The position numbers were made by a program, and so were the translations under genes. Shown here one piece after another: positions 20,837 to 32,137 of a stretch of DNA of 64,000 nt (the stretch's first letter is position 1; every line of letters starts with the position of its first letter). Source of the DNA: Panicum virgatum (taxonomy: Eukaryota > Streptophyta > Magnoliopsida > Poales > Poaceae); assembly GCF_016808335.1 (NCBI RefSeq), contig NC_053141.1, positions 4,766,711 through 4,830,710 of the forward strand. The letters run 5' to 3'. The notes beneath the pieces were generated by a model that searched no databases, was not told the DNA's origin, and saw nothing but the letters and a program-made list of their open reading frames with translations.

Positions 20837-22600
20837 ATTAGTGCCGGCTAACCTGCCCTCGTGACGTCAGGTGGTGCAGGTTAGTGCCGGCTGATAATTC
20901 TAGCCGGCACTAACTTTCTCCAGTTAGTGCCGGCTAGGTTTACCAGCCGGCACTAACATGTCCCATCTGGCGGGAAGCCAAAATTGGCCACGCCAATTTT
21001 TTGTACCCTAAATTTTTAATATTTACAATAATATAACAAAAATTTATTCATAATAAGTTTAATATTTACAATAATATAACAAAAATTTATTCATAGTAGG
21101 CTTAATAATTACAATAATATAACAAAAAAAAATTAGCATATTGTTAATTATATCTACACACTAATAATAGGGCATTGAGACCCTTAAGGGCAGTCAAACC
21201 TAACTCTAGTCAACATTATCACCACAATCAAATGTAGATGAAAAAATAAATTAGAAGTCCACCCCTAGGAAGTTAACTGCTGCAGGAGCAGAGATGTGAT
21301 TGACATGTATAGTCTATTTCATTTTAATTCAGCTTATTGCAACAGAGTGAAATTGTAATTTTCACTGACTTGCTTTCTAATACTAGAAAATTCCTAGTCT
21401 TCCTTATTTTCATAAGGCACAGGCGAAGTTAAACTCATGATCTCAATGTCATGGATATACTTAACCTAGACTTATTCATATAGCTCTAAACACTGTATTT
21501 CAATATCTTAGGTGCCGTCAGTATACACTGTAGCAGAAGTTTGTAAGGAAATTAGGAGAGTCAAGTTGACAAAGAAATGCCTTCTACTGTTCAACAGAAA
21601 TAGTTCGTATAAGTTTTTTGTCAGACAAGCAGATGAGAACCAATTGTCATTCGTCGTTTCAGAAACAATCCCAATTAAGAATTTAAACAACAGCCTTAAC
21701 CAATATATTTTGTTATAATTTGACGTCTTGGAGTGTTTGGACCTTTATTTTTAGAAACAACTATATTTTGTTGATTCACTTTTATAATTGAGGTTTTTTA
21801 CGGTGTACAATACCACCATTTAGTCGTATATTGTATAGAGAAGATCTAACCCTTTGTCAGTAAGGGTAATCTAGTAATTAATACCTAATTATAATTGAGA
21901 GACAATTCTATTATAAATGTGTCCCTGTGAAATAATTCAAAAAAATTAATCTAAATGTGTTATAGTCAAACTATCTAGTAAACCTTATCTAAAAAGGAAC
22001 AAATCAATTCTACTTTGCTCAAATTAATGAACAAATCAAAAAATTATGCTCATTTTTCCTCAACCTTAAAATCACTATTTTCTTTATCTAGAATGTATGA
22101 AACGAAAAAATAAACACCGTGAAAAAAAGTGGAAGAAGCTACTAACCTTTGGTGCACTTGGATGGGTGAAATCCACACAAATCTTAGGGAAAATGGGCAC
22201 CAACTCCCCTCTAAAATGCCATGGGAGAGAGGAGGAGGTTGGCCAAAATGGTTTGGTCGGGCTGGGGGAAAAAGACGCGCAGATATATACAGGGCAACTT
22301 AGTGCCGGCTAATGGTTCTAGCCGGCACAAAGTGGCGCCGTTTAGTGCCGGCTAGACCCATTGGCTGGCACTAAGTTGCCCCGAGCCAAGTTAGTGCCGG
22401 CTAGAATTCCCGGCCGGCACTAACCTGGCTTCTGAATGTTGTGGCTGCTGTGTTGACCGTTTGGCGATGGCACGTTAGTGCCGGCTGGGATGTCTAGCCG
22501 GCACTAACGTGCCCGCCGGGTCCTGTTCAGGCACGTTAGTGCCGGCTCCTTGTTGACCGGCACTAACGTGCTGGTACCAATGTGGCTTTCTCCAGTAGTG
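20837..22600. mobile_element. CACTA-like element, right end clear, left end not found
   Basis: Two clusters of inverted TTAGTGCCGGCT...AGCCGGCACTAA units (20837-20960 and 22300-22575) frame the segment. The right end reads TTTCTCCAGTAGTG, a CACTA terminus, followed by AGT. No matching CACTACTGGAGAAA start is visible to the left, and a degenerate copy (TTTCTCCAGTTAGTG) occurs at 20917-20931. No transposase. The left boundary given is only the first subterminal repeat. Confidence 0.65.
21016..21130. repeat. 43 bp AT-rich tandem repeat, ~2.7 copies
   Basis: The unit starts TTAATATTTACAATAATATA and recurs at 21016, 21059 and 21102 (period 43). The third copy is diverged and ends in an A run. Confidence 0.85.
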
Positions 22601-22601
22601 A

Positions 22602-22850
22602 GTCATTCTGTACGTCAATGACAACATTGAGCCGTCCTTATATAGCTCACTATTTATCTACAACAACTATGACAAGTGTAGTAGTGATGACTCACTTATC
22701 GCTGCCATGAATAATGATTTGCTGACTAGGCTCCAGTTGGGTGTTCACTGCAATGTTTTAATGTCCAATGAGAAGAGCATCATCGGGATGGTTCAGCAAA
22801 AAAATTGGAGGTATTGCTTGTCTGCATCAGTCAAGAACAGGAAGCATTAA
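22602..22850 (+). pseudogene. Unrecognised exon-like ORF (C-terminal fragment)
   Basis: 82 codons are open from the CACTA terminus to the TAA at 22848-22850. The composition looks like normal protein (for example LIAAMNNDLLTRLQLGVHC, then EKSIIGMVQQKNWRYCLSA). There is no good start; it could be the last exon of a gene whose 5' part was displaced by the CACTA element. I do not recognise the family. Confidence 0.35.
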
Positions 22851-23566
22851 CGGAAACTTGCACGAGCTTGTGATTATTATTTTTCTTTGCTGGCACGATC
22901 CTTTTCTTGATATCGATTTATTCACTTCCAATTCTTAATACAAGGTTTAGCATTTCCCAATTTACTTGAATTAGAAAAAAAGGCATTCCGGATCCTGGCG
23001 GTACGAGAAAATGTATACATGAGCAGTGTCGTGTCGGCCGGGAGAGGCAGAAAAATGCTAGACATTCGGGTCCGGGTGGTGATGGGCAGGCCTTCTCATC
23101 TACCACGGTGGTGTCAAAGGGATCCTCGGATCTTCTGATGAACTCTATGTCTCCTTAGCACTTTCTCATGGAACAACCTGTTGCGCTCCCTATGGTTGAT
23201 CCCCTTCCCACCAGCCTCTATGATTGCGTCAAGCTTCATCAGTTGATTGTTCAGTTCCCACCTCGGCTCTGTTCATTTCACTTTAGTTTGGCTTCCTAAT
23301 GCCTCTCGGCCTCAATTCTCATGCCAAATAAATCTCCTTCACCTAAGGTTGGCTTGTTCGTTGATTTCTTTACCATGAGCTTAAGGTATTTATTTGCCTT
23401 GGGCTTCGCTTATATGCGATGAAGAGGCAGTGAAGTTTTTCTGTGTACTTCACAAATCCATGAGATTTTCTTTTGGCACAGAACAGACCCATAATGATTG
23501 GCATCAATGATCTCTAACCCGGATAAAAATCAAGTTAAGAGATTTACTACTAAGAAATAACATATA
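22851..23566. other. Intergenic DNA, nothing recognised
   Basis: Short frames only, with no repeats or splice structure that can be defended. Confidence 0.4.
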
Positions 23567-23612
23567 CTCCCTCCTTTTTAAATTATAGATCCCTTTAGCT
23601 TTTCTAGATAAC

Positions 23613-23752
23613 CACCGTGTTCGGCAGGCTGGAGCTGGAGTTGTGTGAGAGAAAAATACTGTTACCTGGCTGGTGGCTGGAGGCTGGAGCTGGAGGGATA
23701 GGAGAGGGATTCACTGTAGCGCTAGAGGACTCCTCACCAGCCAAACGCAGTG
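23613..23752. mobile_element. 140 bp TIR element inside the Stowaway
   Basis: Ends CACCGTGTTCGGC and GCCAAACGCAGTG are imperfect inverted repeats (10 of 13), flanked by AAC on both sides (23610-23612, 23753-23755). The interior is an inverted GGCTGGAGCTGGAG-rich sequence with no coding capacity. Superfamily not certain. Confidence 0.7.
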
Positions 23753-23784
23753 AACATAGCTTCTGCTACACACCTAGATGTATC

Positions 23785-24311
23785 TGTTGACAGCCAAATT
23801 TGGCATCTGCTGAGGTCGACCGGTCTGACCGGTCGGGCCGACCGGTCAGACCGGTCAGGTCTGTACAGTCCGAGTAGAATTAGATTTGTTGTAAAGAGTC
23901 CTCATGTAATCCTAATCGTGAAGGGGTACGTCTTCCCCGGCCTATAAATATAAAGGCTAAGGCCGATTGAGGTTATTCCCAATCGAATCAATACAAAAAT
24001 CGCATTACTTTTATCTCTCAAACCCTAGCCTTTTCCAACCCTAGATTGCTTTCTTCCTTCGTCCCGGCGGCGTTTGAAGATGTTCTGAGTGGCCTGCCGA
24101 TCTCAGAGCAACCCTACGATCACGAGCTCCGACGGGGTCCCTCCCGAGCTCGCTGTTCTAGGTTTCCAGCGAGTCCCTGCTTGCACCGGTCAGACCGGTC
24201 GGCGATACCGGTCAGACCGGTCCGCCCAGGGTTTCGCGAGTGTTGATTGTTGTGACGATCGTTCATGCGTTCTAGCACATTCGAGTGTGTTGGCGTAATT
24301 CTGTGTCAACA
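23785..24311 (+). repeat. 5' LTR of the Tat-type element
   Basis: 527 bp. Contains TATAAATA at 23943-23950 and eight ACCGGT words in two groups (23816-23860, 24184-24222). Differs from the 3' LTR by ten substitutions and no indels. Confidence 0.95.
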
Positions 24312-24318
24312 TACTTTT

Positions 24319-24336
24319 TGGCGACTCCGCTGGGGA
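24319..24336 (+). promoter_or_regulatory. Primer binding site
   Basis: TGGCGACTCCGCTGGGGA lies 7 bp after the 5' LTR. It begins TGG, complementary to a tRNA CCA end, and is a form often seen in grass Ty3 elements. The tRNA was not identified. Confidence 0.7.
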
Positions 24337-24383
24337 AAGATTAATCTGGTTTTAAAACCGATCTGATCTACTCCCTGAAGAAG

Positions 24384-27164
24384 ATGGGCTCTTCAGAAAT
24401 CAACAAGGAAAACATCATCACGGCTACCATGGAGGAGCTCACCGAGGAGGAGCGCAAGGCCTACCTTCTTGTGGAGGAGCACGTCAAGGCACAATTCTTG
24501 AAGGGCTTCAAGAAGGATCGTGGTGGCCTCGTCAAAAGGGTGGAGGAGTTCGTGCTGCCGTCTCTCAAGCTTAACCAGGATAAGATTGAAGAGATCCCCA
24601 ATGTAAGCCTTTCTCCATCTGATATGTTTGATAGGATGTCATCTTTAATGGATCAGAAGATTATTGCTGCACAAGCTGCCACGGGTGACATGTTAGTTAA
24701 ATTGAGTACTGATGTTGATGCACTTAAAGGTAAACAACCTATGTCAGATCCTAACTCATCAGATCTGAGTTCGGCTACCCCTGAGTTCACATCTGAACCA
24801 CTTTATGGTATGCTGCCGGACTCGTTTTCAGGGCAAACCCCGCCACCATCGACCGTGCACACAGCACCGGTCGGACCGGTTCCACAGACCGGTCAGACCG
24901 GTACGACCGGTCAGACCGGTTACCAGACCGGTCAGACCGGTTACTCAGTGCCGTCGCCGACGCCTCTCGAGACAATTCCAGGTTCGGCTGCCCCTAGCCG
25001 AACTAATGAATTGTCACTTTATACACCGCCCCGTATTGCTGCTGTAGCGGGAGTATCGCAGGGATCTGGACCTAATCAAGGACCGATCCCAACTTCGTTA
25101 CAGACGATGGCACATGGAAATCCTAATGCACATCGGTTTTCTGAGTTCTATACCAGCTAGCACTATCAAGCCGATCTTCTTAAGTTCAAGGAGGATCTGG
25201 CAAACGCGATTAAGAATAAGCTTGGGGTGGATATGGGTACTACACGTTTATATCAAAAACCTTACCCCGTTGAGTTTGATTTCACTCCTTTTCCTGCTGG
25301 TTGGCGTATTCCTGAGTTTACTAAATTTAATGGTGATGATTCTCGTGCAACTTGGGAACACATTAGTCAATATGTATTGCAGTTAGGGGAAGCTGGTTTT
25401 AATGATGCTTTACGTGTGCGTTTATTTTCTTTATCTTTGACTGGAACAGCTTTCTCTTGGTTTTCTTCACTTGCTCCTAACTCTATTCGCAATTGGGCTC
25501 AATTGGAGCGTAAATTTCATGATCACTTCTTTAGTGGGGAAACCGAAGAGAAATTGTTGGATTTAACATCGATTAGGCAAGGACGTGATGAATCTTCTTC
25601 GGATTATTTCAAAAGATTTAAAGAGATTAAAAATCGGTGTTTTAGTTTGACAATTTCCGAAAAAGATTTGGCGGATTTGGCATTTAATGGTTTACATTCT
25701 TATTTGAAAGAGAAACTTGGGGGCTTTGAATATCATACCGTGAATTTCTTGCAAGTCAAAGTCATGGGTTTAGAATTTAAACGTAAAAATGCCAAAGATA
25801 CTTTCAAGCCTCATCGGTCCAACACACACATTCTAGATCATGATTCGGATGGTTCGGACGATGATAGTAAGGAAGTATATGCCGCCGAATTTGTTTGGCT
25901 ATCAAAGGCCAAACCCGGTTCGGTTCCGTCTCTCAAACCGATTCAAAAGAATCGGCAGGATGAGCCGAAGTTTACTTTTGATGTTTCTAAGTGTGATCGG
26001 ATTTTTGATGAATTGCTTAAGAATGGTAACATCCGATTATCGCATGCTATTCCATCTCCCGACGAGCTTAAACGACATGCATATTGTAAGTGGCATAACT
26101 CTACATCTCATGCTACTAACGATTGTAATGTTTTCCGTCGACAGGTACAATCGGCCATTAATGAAGGACGATTGGTACTTTCTGAGATACAGATTGACAA
26201 AGCTCCTTTCCCTGTTCATACGCTGGAATTGAACAATCCAAAGGTGCTCATTCGGCCGGAACAAGCCGAAGGAGCTAAGGGAAAGCATGTTGTCATCGGT
26301 GATCCAAGACCGATGAACACAAGTGACAAAATCCTTGCCCGAGAAGTTATCAAAGAGAAAACTAATGATGGCAAGAGTACTCTGAAGATCATTGTCAGAA
26401 ATCCCAGACTCGGGGAGCAAGGGAGTTCTCCATCAGAAAATCGGTCTACTGATCAGGCACGACCGGTCAGACCGGTGTCTGAGACCGGTCAGACCGGTCC
26501 GACCGGTCAGACCGGTTCTTCCAACCAGTCAGAACGCCCTGGTGACCGTCCCCGGACCTTCAAGCCGAAACATCCGGAAGTGGGTACCTGGAAGACCAAC
26601 GAAGTGAAGGTGCAGGGAAGAACTGCGAATCAAAAGCCCACCTTCACCCAGTTGTTGAACAAGTATACAAAGGCCGTTCAAAATGATCGGCCGTTAAAAA
26701 AGAGACCGCGTTCACCGCCGCGTCAAGATCGTCCGGCATCCCCAAGAAGGGAATCCAGCAGGCGCAGAGGCGATGTTGTCACGTTATATCCTTCTCAGAA
26801 GATGTATGCTACTATGCCATGGATGCCACCGGCTTCAAATGCAACAAATCCGGCATGGGAACATGGGGGGATATGGATGCAGTGTTTCCCGATGCCTTAT
26901 CCTCCACATTATCAAGGGGAAAGCTCCAGGATGCCAGTGCATGACCGATTGGGACCACGCCAATCCGATCCAGGGCAGCAGGTTACACCGGTCAGACCGG
27001 TACACACTGACCGGTCAGACTGGTCCCATCAGAAGCCGGGTCAAGCTCCTGTTCCAAGGTTTGAATATCGCGTCAAGGAAAAGAGGGGGAGCAGAAGACT
27101 GTGGTTGATTCAGAAAAGTCCAAAGCGGATGTTATTCAAATCGGTGAAATCGAAGTGCCCATAA
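24384..27164 (+). pseudogene. Gag of the Tat-type element, with in-frame TAG
   Basis: The ATG at 24384 opens a frame that runs to 27164, interrupted only by TAG at 25158-25160 (after EFYTS). The N-terminal part has a charged start and a TGQTG-repeat stretch encoded by ACCGGTCAG motifs. The core after the stop is a typical gag capsid region (FTKFNGDD, LGEAGFNDALRVRLFSLSL, WAQLERKFHDHFF). A C-x2-H-x4-H-x4-C motif at 26085-26126 has zinc-knuckle spacing but histidine instead of the second cysteine. Near 27085-27105 the natural frame moves to another frame, and the stop at 27164 is a consequence of that. Confidence 0.85.
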
Positions 27165-28335
27165 GAGATACGGGCAAGAAACCGATGGATGTAGATGCAT
27201 CGGTTGACGTTCCTTCGCAAAAGCCGGTCATGGCCAATGATCATGAGGCTGGTGGCAGCAAAAGCGCAGCGGATAAGTACCATCAGCCTAGATGGTGCCC
27301 TTCGGGATTAACTCATACTCAAAAAAGGAAATTGCAGTGCCTCCGCAACAAAGAAAAGAAGGAACAAGAGAAGGAGAAGATGAGGGATGAGGAATTTAAC
27401 AGATACAGGCCTATGTTCCCTCAAAGCAAGGTGTGGAAAGCTAAGGTAGCTGACCAGCCAGACAGACTGGTCGGACCGCCACAGCTGACCGGTCAGACCG
27501 GTCATGAGGACCGGTCAGACCGGTTGAGCCCAGTGCAGAGGCAACAGCCGAATTGGTGCAGCCCGTTTCGGTTCCTTCTGTTGATGAAGCCCCAACAGTT
27601 CCTCCGACAGCTGAAGACGAGAAATTGGTAGACTACGAAGTGTCTCCGGAACGCACCAATATGGAGATCAATGTGGTGCACTTATCTTCGGATTACTTCG
27701 TGGTTCCGGAGGAGGATTTGGCTCATCTTCAGTTCGGGCCCCGTGAAGCTGTGTTCCAGAAGCCAAGCGAAGAGGACAATCATTTGAAGGCTCTTTATAT
27801 GAGGGGGCACATCAACGGGAAACCGGTGACTCGCATGCTAATAGATGGTGGGGCCATTGTAAATCTTATGCCCTACTCGATGTACAAGAAGCTCGGTGGC
27901 CAAGACGAAGACCTGATCAAGACGAACATGACCGTCAGTGGTGTTGGAGGGAGCGAGCCCCTTAGCGCCAAAGGAGTTGCTTCCATGGAGCTCACCATTG
28001 GAAGTAAGACGCTTGCTACAGCCTTCTTCGTCGCAGAAGTGCAAGGTAATTACAATTTGATTCTTGGGAGGGATTGGATTCATGCAAATCAGTGCGTTCC
28101 TTCTACCTTGCATCAGTTTCTTGTTCAGTGGATCGGCGATGAGGTTGAGATTGTCCATGGGGATACTTCATCCTTTGTTGCTTTAGCCGATTCGGATTCC
28201 ATTAGTGCACACGACAACGTCAAGTGTTTATCGGGCGTGGATCTGTCCGATTATGATTTGATCAGTTGCACTAAGGATGGTTTTGTTTCTGGTGTGCTAA
28301 AGCCGATGAATAATCGGCTAAATCATTTAATGTAA
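27101..28335 (+). pseudogene. Gag tail and aspartic protease, frameshifted
   Basis: The natural frame continues as a basic linker (27101-27631, with WCPSGLTHTQKRKLQ and KEKKEQEKEKMRDEEF), then changes frame near 27530-27560. The protease domain (27553-28335) follows, with KPVTRMLIDGGAIVNLMP as active-site region and NLILGRDWIHANQC near the end. The catalytic motif is D-G-G, as is usual in this lineage, rather than D-S/T-G. It ends at TAA 28333-28335, after which there is another ACCGGT-rich linker and a third frame change before RT. Confidence 0.8.
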
Positions 28336-28561
28336 ATCAGATGAGTACAACAGAAATTCCAGAGGATACCGGTCAGACCGCCAGTGCCGACCGGTCAGAC
28401 CGGTCCTGTTTCGTTCAGCGCACAGGGCCTACCGGTCAGACTGGTCCTGTTTCGTTCAGCGCACAGGGCCTACCGGTCAGACCGGACACCCCGACCGGTC
28501 AGACCAGTCCAACACAGAATGGCTGCAGCAGAGGCTAGATCAATATCGGGCGCGTACGAAC

Positions 28562-31500
28562 GATATATGTGAAGCCATTGAAGATTCTGGAGATCTAGAT
28601 AAGCTGGGACAAGGGTTTACATCGGCCGATCCTTTAGAAAAGGTAGACATTGGTGATGGAACTAGTCCTAGGCCGACCTTTGTAAACAAAAATTTATCGG
28701 CTGAATATAAAGCCGATTTGGTTAATTTATTAAAGGAATATGTTGATTGTTTTGCTTGGGAGTATCATGAAATGCCTGGTTTGAGTCGTGATCTTGTTGA
28801 GCATCGTTTGCCAATTAAAGCCGGTTTTAGACCTTATAAACAACCGGTTAGGCGTTTCAATCCCATTATTTATGACCGAATTAAAACTGAAATTAGTCGT
28901 TTACTTAATGCCGGATTTATTCGGTCTTGTCGTTATGCTGATTGGATCTCTAATATTGTGCCTGTTGAGAAAAAGGATTCGGGGAAAATTAGAGTGTGCA
29001 TTGATTTTAGTGATCTTAATAAAGCTACTCCCAAAGATGAATATCCTATGCCTATAGCCGATATGTTGATTAATGAGGCTTCCGGACATCGTGTCATTAG
29101 TTTTCTTGATGGTAATGCCGGTTATAATCAAATATTTATGGCCGAAGAAGATATATCTAAAACGGCCTTTAGATGTCCAGGATTTGTCGGTTTGTTTGAG
29201 TGGGTGGTTATGACTTTCGGTTTGAAAAATGCGGGTGCTACTTATCAAAGAGCTATGAATTTAATCTTTCATGATTTGATTGGTGTCGTCTTGGAGGTGT
29301 ACATTGATGATATTGTCATTAAATCGGCCGGTTTAGATCATCATTTAGCCGATTTGAGACTTGCTCTTGAGAGGATGCGCCGGTATGGTTTGAAAATGAA
29401 TCCACTCAAATGTGCTTTTGGTGTATCGGCTGGAAAGTTTCTTGGCTTCATTATTCATGAGAAGGGAATAGAGATTGATCCTAAGAGAATTGAAGCCATG
29501 AAGAAGGTTGAAGCCCCTACATGCAAGAAAGATTTACAGAAGTTCTTGGGCAAGGTGAATTTCTTGAGAAAATTTATATCTAACTTGTCCGGGAAGATTG
29601 ATGCTTTTACTCCTATTCTTCGATTAAAAGATGAAACCGAATTTACTTGGGGGGCAAAACAGCAAGAAGCATTCGAGAAGATCAAGATTTATTTGTCTTC
29701 ACCACCTGTACTCAAAGCACCTAAGAGAGGAGTACCTTTCAGACTTTATGTGGCTGCTGAAGACAAGGTTATTGGTGCTGTTTTGACTCAAGAGACCGAA
29801 GGGAAGGAATATATTATTGCATATTTAAACCGACGACTTATTGATGCGGAGATGAGGTATACATTTATTGAGAAGTTATGTTTGTCTCTTTATTATGCTT
29901 GTACCAAATTGAGACATTATCTATTATCTAGTACTTGCATAGTAGTGTGTCAAACCGATGTGATCAAACATATGTTACAGAAACCGATTTTGAGTGGTAG
30001 AATCGGTAAGTGGGCATATGCTTTAGTTGAGTATGATTTGGCTTGTGAACCTTTAAAATCTATGAGAGGCCAAATTGTAGCGGATTTTATTGTTGAGCAT
30101 CGGATTAATGACAAGCATGATTTAAAAGTCAGCTATATTACTTGCACACCATGGAAGTTGTACTTTGATGGATCGGTTTGTGATGATGGTCAAGGGATTG
30201 GTGCTGTTCTTATTTCTCCGAATGGTGCTGTTTTTGAATTTTCAAACCGATTGGAAGAAGAATGCACAAATAACCAAGTTGAATATGAGGCTCTTCTATT
30301 TGGTTTGGAATTCTTGCAATCCATGGGCGTGAAGCATGTTGAAGCCTTTGGAGATTCTCTTCTGGTGGTGCAGCAAGTATCTAAGGTATGCCAGTGTTAT
30401 AATGGTTCTCTAAATGCATATCTTCATAAATGCCTTGATATTATTTCCTCCTTCGATGAATTTATTATTAAACATATACCGAGGGAAGAAAATGGAAAGG
30501 CAAATGCTCTGGCTCAGCAAGCATCTGGTTATAATGTTACGAAAAAGTATTTCAACATTCACAAGCCGATGCAAACGAAAGTCGAGTTTCTGGTTCTGGA
30601 CACACCGGTCCGACCGGTCGGCGATACCGGTCTGACCGCCCAGACCGGTTTGACCGGTCCAGAGACCGGTCTGACCGGTGATGCAGCTGTTAATTCTGAT
30701 TCGGCTAAAAAAGTTGATTCAATTGTTTCGGCCGAAGCTCAGGATTGGAGGGTCCCTTTTATATCATATTTGAGAGATCCTGGTCGTGGCGCAGAGAGAA
30801 ATATTCGGCGTTTGGCTTTCAAGTATATTTTAAATGACGATAAACTTTATCGTCGAACTGCCGAAGATTTGCTCCTCAAATGTTTAGACTCGGATCATGC
30901 CCGGATTGCTATGGGTGAGGTTCATGAAGGTATTTGTGGTACTCATCAATCGGGTCCTAAGATAAAGTGGTTACTTAGAAGAGCCGGTTTTTATTGGCCC
31001 ACTATGCTATCCGATTGTTTCAAGTACTATAAAGGATGTGAGGAATGTCAGCGGTTTGGTGATTTGCAATTGGTGCCTGCTGCGTTGATGCATCCTATTA
31101 TTAAACCATGGCCGTTTCGAGGTTGGGGGTTGGATTTCATTGGACAAATTAATCCTCCATCTTCAAAGGGGCATCGCTTCGTGCTGGTTGCTACGGATTA
31201 TTTCACTAAATGGACCGAAGCAGTTCCTTTGAAGAATATGACGCATAAAGAGGTAATTGAGTTTATTACTGAGCATATTATTCATAGATTCGGCATTCCA
31301 CAAACTTTAACAACGGATCAAGGTACTTCATTTATATCAAAAGAGGTGCGTGCCTTTGCCGAATCTTACAAGATTAAATTGCTCAATTCATCTCCATATT
31401 ATGCTCAGGCCAATGGGCAGGCCGAGTCTAGTAATAAGATTTTGGTCAAACTTGTCAAGAAGAAGATAGAAGAAAATCCTAAGAGATGGCATGAAGTGTT

Positions 31501-32002
31501 ATCCGAAGCGTTATGGGCTCATCGTATATCTAGACATGGTGCTACTAAGGTTACTCCTTTTGAGCTTGTGTATGGTCAAGAGGCCGTTTTACCTGTTGAG
31601 GTAAATCTGGACGTATATATATTAGCAAAACAGAATGACCTCTCCGCTGTTGACTATCATGATATGATGATGGATAATATTGATGAGATAACCGATAAGC
31701 GTTTGAAGGCTTTGAAGGAAATTGAGAAGGACAAGCTTCGGGTGGCTAGAGCTTACAATAAGAAGGTAAAACTTAAGTCTTTTCAGGTTGGAGATTTAGT
31801 GTGGAAGACAATTTTGCCTCTTGGGATGAAAAGCAACAAGTTTGGCAAATGGTCGCCAAGTTGGGAGGGTCCCTACAAGATTATCAAGGTTATCTTCGGT
31901 AATTCATATATGATGGAGACGTTGCAAGGTGAGCGTCTACCTAGAGCTATCAACGGGAGATACTTGAAGAAATTTTATCCTAGCATATGGCAAAGTGCAT
32001 GA
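28562..32002 (+). CDS. Pol: RT, dual RNase H, integrase
   Basis: Open to TGA at 32000-32002. RT (about 28790-29400) has VCIDFSDLNKATPKD, FGLKNAGATYQRAMN and YIDD at 29300-29311. The first RNase H (29740-30000) is the usual Ty3 type (GAVLTQE, AYLNRRL). A second RNase H starts with LYFDGS at ~30158 and has NQVEYEALLFGL and EAFGDSLLVVQQV, the archaeal-type domain known from Tat elements. A linker at ~30600-30680 is encoded by ACCGGT motifs. Integrase has a zinc region (HEGICGTH...CEEC) and a DDE core (LDFIGQ, TTDQGTSF, NGQAESSNK), then a GPY-like end (SWEGPYKII). No chromodomain. It lies in another frame than the protease, so expression from this copy is doubtful. Confidence 0.92.
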   Translation, partial: DICEAIEDSGDLDKLGQGFTSADPLEKVDIGDGTSPRPTFVNKNLSAEYKADLVNLLKEYVDCFAWEYHEMPGLSRDLVEHRLPIKAGFRPYKQPVRRFNPIIYDRIKTEISRLLNAGFIRSCRYADWISNIVPVEKKDSGKIRVCIDFSDLNKATPKDEYPMPIADMLINEASGHRVISFLDGNAGYNQIFMAEEDISKTAFRCPGFVGLFEWVVMTFGLKNAGATYQRAMNLIFHDLIGVVLEVYIDDIVIKSAGLDHHLADLRLALERMRRYGLKMNPLKCAFGVSAGKFLGFIIHEKGIEIDPKRIEAMKKVEAPTCKKDLQKFLGKVNFLRKFISNLSGKIDAFTPILRLKDETEFTWGAKQQEAFEKIKIYLSSPPVLKAPKRGVPFRLYVAAEDKVIGAVLTQETEGKEYIIAYLNRRLIDAEMRYTFIEKLCLSLYYACTKLRHYLLSSTCIVVCQTDVIKHMLQKPILSGRIGKWAYALVEYDLACEPLKSMRGQIVADFIVEHRINDKHDLKVSYITCTPWKLYFDGSVCDDGQGIGAVLISPNGAVFEFSNRLEEECTNNQVEYEALLFGLEFLQSMGVKHVEAFGDSLLVVQQVSKVCQCYNGSLNAYLHKCLDIISSFDEFIIKHIPREENGKANALAQQASGYNVTKKYFNIHKPMQTKVEFLVLDTPVRPVGDTGLTAQTGLTGPETGLTGDAAVNSDSAKKVDSIVSAEAQDWRVPFISYLRDPGRGAERNIRRLAFKYILNDDKLYRRTAEDLLLKCLDSDHARIAMGEVHEGICGTHQSGPKIKWLLRRAGFYWPTMLSDCFKYYKGCEECQRFGDLQLVPAALMHPIIKPWPFRGWGLDFIGQINPPSSKGHRFVLVATDYFTKWTEAVPLKNMTHKEVIEFITEHIIHRFGIPQTLTTDQGTSFISKEVRAFAESYKIKLLNSSPYYAQANGQAESSNKILVKLVKKKIEENPKRWHEVLSEALWAHRISRHGATKVTPFELVYGQEAVLPVEVNLDVYILAKQNDLSAVDYHDMMMDNIDEITDKRLKALKEIEKDKLRVARAYNKKVKLKSFQVGDLVWKTILPLGMKSNKFGKWSPSWEGPYKIIKVIFGNSYMMETLQGERLPRAINGRYLKKFYPSIWQSA

Positions 32003-32116
32003 AGACAAAGACGGCCGGTATTGTATATCGCCCTTAGTTTTGTTTTTTAGAGTTGTATGTCCTGTGTAAAACATGTACATCAAGATAGTTCTTGCTTTTT
32101 GGCTTGTGAAACTCAC

Positions 32117-32137
32117 CAAAAAGCAGGGGGGGGCATA
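32117..32137 (+). promoter_or_regulatory. Polypurine tract
   Basis: AAAAAGCAGGGGGGGG immediately upstream of the 3' LTR, with a CATA spacer. Confidence 0.8.

Noticed and set aside
20245..20838. 197-codon minus-strand frame rich in Arg/Pro
   Set aside because: Low-complexity GC-rich DNA with competing frames on both strands and no recognisable domain or splice pattern.
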